From Silurus meridionalis (lineage: Eukaryota; Chordata; Actinopteri; Siluriformes; Siluridae), in assembly GCF_014805685.1 (NCBI RefSeq), contig NC_060906.1, positions 14,896,164 to 14,960,163 of the forward strand: 64,000 nucleotides of DNA. Direction: 5' to 3'. The notes below the pieces were generated by a model that saw only the letters and a program-made list of their open reading frames with translations, was not told where the DNA came from and made no database searches. Made by a program: the position numbers and the translations under genes. This document shows positions 54,004-64,000 of the stretch, piece after piece; the first letter of the stretch is position 1; each line of letters begins with the position of its first letter.

Positions 54004-57000
54004 ATGGAGAACACATGGGAGTTGTCAATCCTAGTGGACCAGCGGGAAGGAGATGAGAGTATGAAGTTTAGAATTCGGGTGAAGGGAGACCTTCACATTG
54101 GAGGGCTTATGCTAAAACTTGTGGAGAAGATCAGTGAGTGGTTCTTTGTTTCCTTAAGGGTTCTGCTTCTCATTCACATTCTGTCCAATAGTACAGAATT
54201 CATCCATAATGTTTTACTTATCACAAAGAAAGAACAGATGAAGCTTATATAATTGTTTTTTTCTTTTTTTTGCACAATATTAGCATTAGTTTTATACATT
54301 GTACAAAACTAGTAAGCACACAAGTAGAACGATAGGTAGAGCAGTACTAACTCCTTATTTAAACCATTGGGTGCGTCCATGTTTATCTTGCATTCCTTTC
54401 AATAGCCTTTGGCTTTGTGCCGAACTCCCGCCACCATAGTATTATTCACAGACACAAGGTCTGAAGTTCACTTCACAGCCAATCCAAGAGAATAAAACTA
54501 CAGGTATTTCAACAGCTGTCCAAAGCCTATGTATTATCTTGGTAAAGTGCAGGTGTGAAGTAATAGTAAGTGAGTGCAGATCATGTGTATATAAGTACAT
54601 GGTTCACTTCAATTGTCCTTTTTTTTATTACCTGGGTTTTTATTTCAAACAATATATGCAACTTTGCAGCATTTGTTTTTAATTACTATTACAGTCCAAA
54701 TAATAGTATTCCCAGGAGACTGTAAGCCAGTTAATCTCTGGGTTACCGTGCTTCATAGGAAACTGTATGATTGAGATCTATTTTATATCTGCTAAGATCA
54801 GCATGGCTAGCTAGCCAGAGCTTTATAATTATCAGTATGAAAGCTATTCATTGAATCTAATGTCACTTTCATGTTTGGTATCATTTGCCATTTGTCTTAT
54901 TGTACACTGAACAGGCCTAACATGACCGGTGAGTTAATAACACTGATTATCTCTATTTGAGTGAGTTTGACAAGAGCCATATTGTAATGTCTAGACGACT
55001 GGGTCAGAGCATCTGCAGCTCATGTGGCATCTTCCAGGTCTGCAGTGTTCAGTATCTATAAAAAGTGAGCCAAGGAAGGAACCGTGGTAAACCAGCGCCA
55101 GGGTCATGGGTGGCCGAGGATCAATGATGTGGGGAACGAAGGCTGGCCCATGTGGTCTGATCCACTGTAGCTTAAATTGCTAAAGAATTTAATGCTCAAT
55201 GGGTCGGGACTGTTTTGGCAGCAAAAAGGGCGACAAAACACAATATTGGGCATGTGGTCAAATTGTTATGCCTGATCAGTATATAAGAAATGTGTAAAAT
55301 GGCAACTTTGCCAGATGGCTAATTATGTAGCTAGACATTTTTTTTTACTTACACGAGCTCAAAAATTTAGGGTATAACTACTGAAATCACAACAGAATTT
55401 GGGAAACATAGCTAGCCAGCTAATATCTCTCATTTTTATTCTTTGTAAGTAAAATTGTAATAAATGAACATTCTTTAGATACAGACCATTTCTGGATAAA
55501 TTGTGCCAATTCGAAATGTTTTGAAGACTCTTATTTAAGGAATTTTCTTGATCACTATTTTACTTTACACACCTCTATCATTAATGAATTTATTAGAGGA
55601 TTATTAGAATAGTAGCAGTTCTGTTACTCTTCTGTTACACTCATAAACCTGTCATGTTCAGTTTTTGTCTGAATTTCATTTTGGAACATGCATGCTAATC
55701 TAATTTTGAAATCATAATTTAATTTGTATTTCACTGTAATTAAAATTTTTAATGTAGACAAACATTTTGGAGAATTGTTAACTGACATTCTCTTCTGTCA
55801 TTGGTCCGGATTGTATGATTTAATGACAGCATTAGAAGTTATCGCCTTGACACATCTGGTAATTTCCTGTTTGTCACACACCATGTTTCTGCCAGAATGC
55901 TGATGTCACTCTGTTTTTTGAGAATTGTGTAATTCTAAACACACATTAGTTAATTTAGAGTGTAAGGTGCTAAAGTGCTGTGTTTTTTGGCAGAGGCTCC
56001 ACAAGACTGGTCTAATCATGCTCTGTGGTGGGAACGGAAGAACTGCTGGCTACTAAAAACTCACTGGACACTAGACAAATATGGTGTGCAGGGAGATGCT
56101 GAACTCCGTTTCACCCCCCAGCACAAAGCTCTGTGTTTACAGCTTCCTAATATGAAGACCATCAAACTGCCAGTCAGTTTCTCATCAGTGGTCTTCAAAT
56201 CTGTAGCAGAAATCTGCCGAACACTCAGTAAGGGTTGAAATATTATGATAGAAGTAATACAATCTCATTAGAATTGGTAAATAACTTGGATATTTGCATT
56301 CAACTTAGACATAAGAAGATCCGAAGAATTGTCCCTCTTAAAACCACCAGATGATCCAAAAAAGAAAAAGAAAAAAGATAAAGCTAAGGATATAGATGAT
56401 GACATCATAGACATGGATGTTGTTGGTGGGACAGGTAACATATGCAGGGTGAAGTTACCCTTTCATTGCTTTTACAAGTTCTCATATAATGTCAACATTT
56501 ACTCTAAATACTTACCAGGCCTTTTTATATATACAACCTGATTTTAGAGTGCCAGCAGTAATGAGAAAAGAAAGGCAGAAAATATATAAAAGGTTGTAGT
56601 GCTGCTGCTTGTTTGAAAAGATTTTTATTTAGATTCATGGTTTTATTTTGGTGGACTTAATGCATATATTCATCATAAATGTAAAAATCCATTTGTTTTG
56701 TTTAGAGAACATGGTAATAGAGGCATATGCTACTTTAGACCTTTCATTAGTTTAGTGTGGGCCTGAGTTTAATAAGTTAGTAAGCCACTTAGTAGACATT
56801 AATAATTTAATATAATATTTTCTCATATATTTCAGTAACATTTCCTAATATCTCATTTAATACTTTAAATTAATTTAATTCTAGGGTGAGAAATGAGACT
56901 AGTTTTTAGACTACATTGCAAGCTATTTTATGAGTATGGCTGTAATGTATTTGAGGTGTACACAATGAAATGGAGCACTCAGCCTGCACCAATATTCTGC

Positions 57001-60000
57001 TCTTGTATTTAGCAGTTAATTCATGATGGAAGCTTTGTGGATAACTTGTTTTATTTCATGCAGCTGGAACTGGACACTACAGTAGGACAATGACTGCAAC
57101 CTATGACCCTGATAACGGGACTCCTATGACTTCTACAAGCCTGTGGTTTGGAGAAAACCCTTTCAGTTCTAGCCAACCTAATGTGCCTCCAGATGAGCTG
57201 GCCAAGATGTATCAGCCTCTTAGTATGGAGGACAAAGCTACCATCAATGCAGGGTAAGAGTTATATTCAGGTTAATAATCAGATTTAAATACAGCTAAAC
57301 AGTAAGTGGTAAGTGCAGTGACTTAAAAATTCAAAGTAAGATGTATGGTACTTGATCAGTTATGGCATTGGTTTTTTTTTTTTTTTTTGTAACTTAGACT
57401 ATTAGTCATAAATAAATGGAAATCTCATGAACGGTGAACATTTATGAACAAGCTGGCAACCCCATATAGCGAGATATCACCATTCTGATTTATTATAAAT
57501 ATTGACTTGTAAATCGTTATGTGTGATTGTGGCCTAAAAAAACAACTAACTGTATGTTATAGAGAAGCCTATTACTGATCGTGTTTGTATTGTAAGTGAC
57601 CATTTCGGTGTACATACCAAACACCAAAAATATTGCACCATTATATTCAAACCAAAAAAAATCCCAGCAGTTGAGCATTGTAGAAGCAGCGGTCATAAAA
57701 ATAACGACTACCAATAAAATCTGTGTGTTTGATGAGTATGAGGACACAGGAGCCTGTTGTTAAAAGGAATGGGGCTATGTTTATGCCTATAAGAGCTTTC
57801 CAGCACAGGAATTCCAATAAAATAAAAAAGAAAGCAAATGGAAACAGTTCACAGTAATGCACTCTTCTCACATAGATGCATGCGGCAGAATCCTATTTTC
57901 TCTGCTCTCATGCATTCAGCAGTTTATTGCAAGACAGCATTAAAATAAACCAGCGTTAATCACACACAGGTGTCTGCCTTCACTCATTATCGTCTCATTC
58001 TCAGAAGCGTCAATACCTCTATTTAAAGTGGTGTTTATTCACTGTCTTGCTGCGATATTTCAGTTGATTGGTATTTTGTAAGCATGTAGTAGCAGAAATG
58101 TTCTTTTAAAGCCTCACAAAGAGATTAAGGTAAGAAAACGAACATTATAGAGAGGTCAAGACTAATGGATATAGACAAACTAGTCTATACAACAAATTAA
58201 TAGTGAATAATGTAAACATTTGATTAGCTTTACTTATAAAAGTGTATTATATAACCAATCGATGTGTTGGTAGGTGGCTGAATTCTTCAAGCTCTTTAAT
58301 GGAGCAGGGTATCCAGGAAAATGACAGACTCTTACTACGCTTCAAGTATCACTGTTTCTTTGACCTTAATCCAAAGGTAAGAATCAAATTAGCATTTATT
58401 CAGAACTGTTTGGCTAGCTTTTGCTTAAGAGGTGCACCAGTTCTCTTTTTTTTACTTCTATGAGCCACATCTATAGCCTGTTTGAGATAACCATTGACAT
58501 CTATTTTAGCACATTTTTGTTGCAGAAAAGAGACTTATTATCATTAAAGTGCAGACACTGATTCACAATAATACATCTTCTGCATCCAATATCAATCTAA
58601 CTATAAAAATCATAAGATGGACGTGATGTGAAGGCATTAGCGAATGGGTTTTTATGTTTTTTTTTATTGTTTCTGTACTGTATATTCTCTGTCTTAGTAT
58701 GATGCAGTAAGGATTACACAGCTGTATGAACAGGCACGCTGGTCCATTCTGCTGGAGGAGATTGAGTGCACTGAAGAGGAGATGCTCATGTTTGCCTCTC
58801 TGCAGGTGCCCTATTATTACAAACACTCAGACTGACACAATCAGTATATGGACAAAAGAACTGGGATACCTGACTTTTACATGGATTGGAAGGGAAGATC
58901 TTGAGTGGCCTGCTCTAGAGCTCTGACCTCAACCCTACTGAACACCTTTGGGTTGAATTGGAACGATAAATGCACTCTCCTCACCCTACATCAATACTTC
59001 ACTGCACATCTGTACATTCATACTTTACTAATACCCTTGTGGTTAATTGAGCACATATCCCCACAATTACACTACAAAATCTAGAGGAACACCTTACTAG
59101 AAGAGTGGAGGTGATTTTAACAGTAAACAGTGTATAATATGAAATGAGATTTATAAAAAGCACATACAAATCTTAATTGTCCACAAACTTTGGTCTGTAT
59201 ATTCTAGTTCTAGGTCCTGGCATTTTTCTGATAAATAAAAAATGACTACAAGCACAAAGAATAATTTATAACCCTGAGATTTAGGTGGCTTTTTTTGCTC
59301 GAAAAGTTGGAATGAGACGAGACATACACTGCTTGGTGTGGCTGTAGGCATAGATTTTTCAAAGGGCTTGGTAGATAAGCTTTATGTGTGGAATGTGAGC
59401 AAGCGTGTCAGAACAAAGACAATCAGCAGAATGCAGTAAAAGGGAATCCCCCAAGCCACATACAGCAGGATTTTAGAGACTGGCTTATTTCAAATATTAC
59501 CAATTGTTGAAGTAGTAATATTTTTTTTACATGCACATTATGTGAGAGTATTTTTGACAAAAAGCACAGCTTTTATATAATTTTTTTAATAATTCATTAA
59601 TAAATTAATCTTTATATGTATTTTATAAGCCACTAAGTCTAAGCCAGTAGACAACTGATTTAATTCTAGTGATCTTGGGTACAAGAACATTACTGACTTT
59701 GAAATTGATTATCACAAGTGTTTTATTTCTCTTATACAACAGCAACAGTTATCTGTTTAAAAAAATATTTTAAAGCTCATTGCAGGTTTTTGTACACTTG
59801 GTTATAGTTGTTGTGAAGTTAGTTTCTGATATCATTTACAATATAGCCATAATCAGCCATTTATTCATGTTATTACGAGAAAGAAATCTTAGTTTACAGA
59901 AAAGATTAAAATCACAAGGCCCTCTGTATTGCAGATGTTTTCATGTCACAAAATGTCTTTACCAGTGACTAGAAGAAACCAGTGACACTAGAGACTCCTT

Positions 60001-63000
60001 CCAAACTGCACAAAAATCCCGTTAGAGAAAATGTCACCATATTACTATTATACTATTACTATGGAAATCAAAATGCATTAGTACACACACGTTAATATTG
60101 ACCCTTGTTGTTTTATCTTGCAGATGGCACTACTGCCAGAACCACACTACTACAAAAAAAAAGAAATGAATTCCTTTTAACCCATAATCATGACTGCATT
60201 GTGGTATTTGCATTTGACAAACAGACCTATTGCATTTGGAACATTTGTGCTTATTTCAGTATCACATATGCAAACTGACCATGTCATCCAAACCTCCGGA
60301 CCTATCTGACGAGACTGATATTGATGAAGTAGAGGCAGCCCTCTCTCATTTAGAGACTACGCTTGAAGGACGGAGCACAGACAAGATTCTGGTATGAATT
60401 AGTTTTTTTTTATCGCAGCTAGTGTTTCTATGGCACTCTTTACATCTTTCAACACAATACTATTTTCAAGAGTCCCAAAAGTGATTTTTATTTTTACTTT
60501 GTTCTGTTCTAGGAGGATATCACAGATATTCCCAAGCTGGAAGACACTTTAAAACTATTTAGGTGAACAGAGGTTATTCAAGGCAACTTATTGTGTATAC
60601 CGTGGTTGTTTAAATGGTTATTACAGTGTAATTATTTTTTTTCCACTCTCCCTAGACATCAGCGCATACTAATGCCTCATTCTGCTTTTTTTATACTTTG
60701 CAGGCCCAAACGACTACTTCGGACTTTCAAAGATTACTGGTTTGTGTTTAAAGACACCAGTATTTCCTATTTCAAAAACAAAGATTCAGCCAGCGGGGAG
60801 CCCATAGAACAGCTACATCTGCGAGGTAATGGCATTATATACCGTGTCAAAATATCTTAACTATTTCCTCTGTGATTAAATTATTAATGTGTATTTTGTT
60901 TAATCCACAATGGCTTATGTAGGCTGTGAAGTTGTTCCAGATGTCAATGTGACAGAAAAAAAGTTTGGCATCAAGCTTTTGCTGCCTGTTGCTGATGGAA
61001 TGAATGAGGTGTATATTCGCTGTGACAATGTGAGTTAATTCAGGTTTTACTGCATGAATATAAAATTCTGTTTATTTATATTCGGTATACACCGCAATAT
61101 AAAGACTTCTCAAATTTTCCTTGTCTCATTTACATGTTGCATATTGACTTAACTTTGTTAAAGGAGATGCAGTATGCCAGGTGGAAAGCTGCCTGTATTC
61201 TGGCCTCTAAAGGCAAGACGATGGCATACAGCTCATACCGCACTGAGGTGAAGAACATCCAGTCCTTTCTGCAGATGAAGAGTTTAGCGCCCCCACCGGG
61301 CCAAGCGGCTCCCGATGTGGACTCCATGGACATGAATGCAGAATGCTTTGTTTCTCCACGATACTCCAAAAAATACAAGGCTAAGCAAGTAAAGAAGTCT
61401 TTAATGTACAGCCCTGTTCTGATAGTAAAACACCTTTTATGGGAGTCTTAAACATTTCAGTTTCAATCCTTATTTTAAATCTGTACCTATTAATCCTGTA
61501 GTAATCTTATGATATCAAAACAGTTACAGCAAAACAGCTAAATATATTTTGTGTGTCCTGTAATTTGTGATACATTTTTTTGGTAATTTTAAATAAATCA
61601 TTAAAACATACATGAGATATAAACAATTATCCTAAACTGACTATTTAACCTGGGAAATCTTAAGTAATGTAATTTGTTTTATTGCAATGGGTGCATTTGC
61701 TAATTTTTTATATATTTGCTGGCTTGCAGCTGACCTCACGGATTTTGGAAGCGCATCATAACATTTCCCAGCTTTCGCTCACAGAGGCTAAAATGCGTTT
61801 TATCCAAGCATGGCAGTCTTTACCAGAGTTTGGTATCAAGTACTACATAGTGAGGTAACGGTGATATTTTGGTTTGCTTTATTAAACATACACTTGTGAA
61901 ATAAATCCTCATCTGTCATGTTGTTAACACCGGTATCTTTTACAACAAACCTCACATTTTGATTATGTTGTAAAAACTTGCTCGAATGTACCTAAAGATG
62001 CTGTTGGTCATCTATCTGGTTGTATATTTTCCCTGTATTAAAAAATATTGCCTTGCTTTCTGTGTGCACAAAGATTCAAAGGAATTAAGAAAGATGATAT
62101 ACTGGGCATCTCGTTCAACCGGCTGATTCGAATTGACATGACCACACGCCAGCCGCTGACCACGTGGAGATTCGCCAATATGAAACAGTGGAATGTGAAC
62201 TGGGAGATCAGACAGGTGAGGAGAACAGCCTAAGAAATCTCTGCAACGAACATTTTGACTGTAAAATTACAATAAAATGTTTTTATTTAAAAATAAATCA
62301 TTTTAATAGTATACCCTCCTTGTTCATCCAATTAAGCAATAATGTGACAGGTCAAAAGTTTCAGTTACAGTTTCAGATGTTCACATCAAACATTATAATA
62401 GGAAAAATGTGATTAATGTGATCTCAATGAATTTGACAATGTAATTGGATGGCTGCTTTGAGTATTTTAGAAACTGTTGGGATTTTCCCACAATGTTTTC
62501 TAGAAGGTATAAAGAATGGTTCAAAAATGCCTTGATGATGACAGAGTTTAGAGCATAATGGCCAAACATGTTTGAGTAAAAAACATACAACACACCAAAC
62601 CTTGAGGACCACATCTGGTTTCACTCCTTTCAGGAATTTGAGATCACAAAAACATCACATTGTCTTTTTCCCGTCTTGAAGTGCCCTTTTTTCTTTTTGT
62701 TTTTTTTTTACATTTTACAAAACACAACTAAAAGTAAATATTTAGAAAATATTTTACTTATATTTTTCTCAAAGGAACTACAGAAATGTTATTTTTATTA
62801 ATATATTGTTTGAATCGTGATTCCTTTTTTAGGTGACTATTGATTTTGACCAGGGTGTTACAGTAGCTTTCACCTGTCAGAGCTGTGACTGCAGAGTGGT
62901 TCACGAATACATCGGAGGCTACATTTTCCTCTCAACACGATCCAAAGACCAAAATGAAACACTAGATGAAGAACTCTTCCACAAACTTACAGGAGGGCAA

Positions 63001-63006
63001 GAATAG
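54004..63006 (+). CDS. fermt1: Kindlin-1 (fermitin family member 1), 14 coding exons, complete
   Basis: Cytoplasmic FERM-domain protein that binds integrin beta tails and, with talin, activates integrins at focal adhesions. Exons: 54004-54133, 55994-56227, 56309-56434, 57064-57253, 58274-58376, 58698-58805, 60260-60391, 60513-60562, 60704-60825, 60923-61029, 61164-61388, 61730-61854, 62074-62215, 62833-63006. All introns are GT-AG, phases agree, and the product is 655 aa (human about 677). The start has an excellent context (GAAGCCATGG), and the acceptor is at 53995. F0 includes [15 protein letters not shown]1 carries a lysine-rich loop (K139-K144). F2 has [11 protein letters not shown] and [15 protein letters not shown] domain spans about 356-460 ([24 protein letters not shown]). 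F3 has the integrin-binding QW pair at 589/590 (KQWNVNWE) and ends HKLTGGQE. Kindlin-1 is chosen over kindlin-2 by DITDIPKL, the KFGIKLL block, the C-terminus and bmp2 linkage. Confidence 0.96.
54903..55282 (+). mobile_element. Internally deleted Tc1-like element in fermt1 intron 2
   Basis: Matching ends TACACTGAACAGGCCTAACA and TTATGCCTGATCAGTATA form terminal inverted repeats. Between them is the start of a transposase gene (GACAAGAGCCATATTGTAAT, GACGACTGGGTCAGAGCATC) that jumps directly to its 3' end (CTGTTTTGGCAGCAAAAAGG). The catalytic region is deleted, so this roughly 380-base copy could only have moved with help from another element. Confidence 0.8.
57360..58000. other. fermt1 intron 5 interior, unrecognised sequence
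   Basis: A T-run (about 57371-57388) is followed by 600 bases that look like repeat-derived DNA, but no family can be named. The frames here carry no domain motif. It lies between fermt1 coding exons ending at 57253 and starting at 58274. Confidence 0.3.
58841..59206 (+). mobile_element. Internally deleted Tc1-like element in fermt1 intron 7
   Basis: It starts with TATATGGACAAAAGAACTGG and ends with the inverted counterpart TGTCCACAAACTTTGGTCTG. The interior is the end of a Tc1-type transposase in degraded form: GAGTGGCCTGCTCTAGAGCT, then CTCAACCCTACTGAACACCT and TGGGTTGAATTGGAACG, corresponding to the SPDLNP..EHLW..ELER catalytic end. The 5' two thirds are missing. It begins only about 35 bases after the exon 7 donor. 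Confidence 0.8.
59207..60259. other. fermt1 intron 7 remainder, nothing recognised
   Basis: AT-rich intron sequence with short T-runs. No exon with kindlin similarity is missing between residues encoded by the flanking exons, because they join in frame with the family sequence. Confidence 0.5.
62379..62635 (+). mobile_element. Tc1-like transposon fragment, family A, in fermt1 intron 14
   Basis: The order GTTCACATCAAACATTATAA, AAAAATGTGAT, CTCAATGAATTTGAC, GGATGGCTGCTTTGAGTATT, CACCAAACCTTGAGG and CCACATCTGGTTTCACTCC follows the N-terminal half of the family also seen at 50105-50880. Large internal gaps and indels destroy the frame, and neither terminal repeat is evident. Confidence 0.65.
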
Positions 63007-63380
63007 TTCTGGAAACTACTGAGAGTTTTAGATTGACCTGAAAATTTCAGCTAAGCAAAAGCTTAAATATAGTCATGCGGTTTTGTTGATTGTGTGCACA
63101 TGATTGTTCAGCCACAACTGATCACATATTAATTACATTTAATATGTTTAATATGTGTTCATCATGCTATCATGCTGTGATTTTTTTCTTAGAGGGATTT
63201 CATCTTTATCTTGTTTTGTTGTTCTGATTGTCCACAAGAAATAAAACATGCTACAAACAAGTATACAAATGTATTATGAAATGGAACTACATTTTTACAT
63301 TTTATATTAAACATGTAGCCTAAAATCCTGAAGAGTCATTTGTATAATGATAGTGAAATAAACATGACGCCTTCCATGTT
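63007..63380 (+). terminator. fermt1: fermt1 3'UTR with polyadenylation signals
   Basis: After the TAG stop at 63004-63006, two AATAAA hexamers occur on the plus strand at 63240-63245 and 63357-63362. Either could direct cleavage, giving a 3'UTR of roughly 250 to 380 bases. The recognisable repeat sequence begins only after about 63500. Confidence 0.65.
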
Positions 63381-63499
63381 TAAATACAATTGTATTTGGA
63401 TTTATGACATTTGCTTATATTATTAATTAAATGCCTGGAGTTATAAAGTTCTGTCAGGCAGGTCTGTATGATATTACTTATTAATACAAAATACATCAT

Positions 63500-64000
63500 G
63501 CAGATGCACTGGGACACATCATCAGTGATGTATCCTGGGGTAATTGGGTGTTTCGGGTCTTTCAACATCAGACACCCTCGTCCAGGCGACCCAGCCGGGG
63601 TTGATCAGACTCCGGCCTGTGTCCCAGTAGCAATTGCCCACGTTCTGCCCTCTTAATCCAAAGCCCTTTAGTGGCTTTCTCTGTGGCTTCAGTTGCGGTT
63701 CTAATTGCCATCCTCTTTGCCTCCCCAGTAATTCCTAGAGATTTCACAGTCGCTTTTGGTGTAAAATATCCAACATGCAGTATATTATTTATTCATCTTC
63801 AGTTACATCTTTATCCTGGTCAGAGTCATTGTGCACCTGCAGTCTATCTGGAAAAAACTGGACAGTCTATTTCATGACCCTTTGCTCACATATTTATACA
63901 CTTATTCACACGTAGCTAAACCATCTACCACCATGTTTACATGAGGTGAAATCAAACTGAGATGGAGAAGCCTAAAAAGACAATGAGAAAATCTGAAAAA
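63500..64000. repeat. Old dispersed fish repeat sequence
   Basis: The stretch 63510-63665 contains ACATCAGACACCCTCGTCCA, GGCGACCCAGCCGGGGTTGA and GCCTGTGTCCCAGTAGCAAT, and looks like a dispersed element I cannot name. The stretch 63795-63985 matches, in eroded form, a very common fish repeat (TTATCCTGGTCAGAGTCATT, CTATTTCATGACCC, CACACGTAGCTAAACCATCT, ATGGAGAAGCC). Neither codes for a recognisable protein. Confidence 0.45.

Overview
The window looks like nuclear DNA from a ray-finned (teleost) fish. It has vertebrate multi-exon genes with GT-AG introns, long (TA)n, (CA)n and (GAAA)n tracts, and fish-type Tc1, DIRS1, RTE and tRNA-SINE relics. The style of the repeats suggests an ostariophysan such as a catfish, but that is a guess. 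There are no prokaryotic features, CRISPR arrays, rRNA genes or recognisable functional tRNA genes.

Three protein-coding loci can be supported. (1) plcb1, minus strand: only the first coding exon (2486-2584) and its CpG-rich promoter are here, and the rest lies beyond base 1. (2) bmp2, minus strand: a complete two-exon coding sequence (exons 32438-32090 and 30075-29192, 410 aa). Its 3'UTR carries the AU-rich block I recognise as the deeply conserved BMP2 3'UTR element. (3) fermt1 (kindlin-1), plus strand: a complete coding sequence in 14 exons from 54004 to 63006 (655 aa), with every junction in frame.

Order and relative orientation (plcb1 -, bmp2 -, fermt1 +) match human 20p12 read in reverse. 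HAO1 and TMX4, which lie between BMP2 and PLCB1 in mammals, are not visible in this interval.

Layout: 1-2485 is plcb1 intron 1. 2.9-29 kb is the intergenic region between the bmp2 3' end and the plcb1 promoter; its first 14 kb is rich in transposon relics and the rest is quieter with a few candidate conserved noncoding stretches. 29-33 kb is bmp2. 33-50 kb is the shared upstream region of the divergent bmp2 and fermt1 genes, with microsatellites and no supported gene. 50-52.1 kb is a transposon cluster. 52.3-63.4 kb is fermt1, with Tc1-type relics in introns 2, 7 and 14. 63.5-64 kb is old repeat sequence.

Bmp2 is a secreted TGF-beta superfamily ligand, kindlin-1 is a cytoplasmic integrin co-activator, and PLC-beta1 is a Gq effector. 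They share a conserved neighbourhood, not a pathway. I found no clearly new system. The most interesting points are the Bmp2 receptor-interface substitution, the conserved bmp2 3'UTR split by a (TA)n tract, nested transposons, and a repeated (TA)n/RTE junction.
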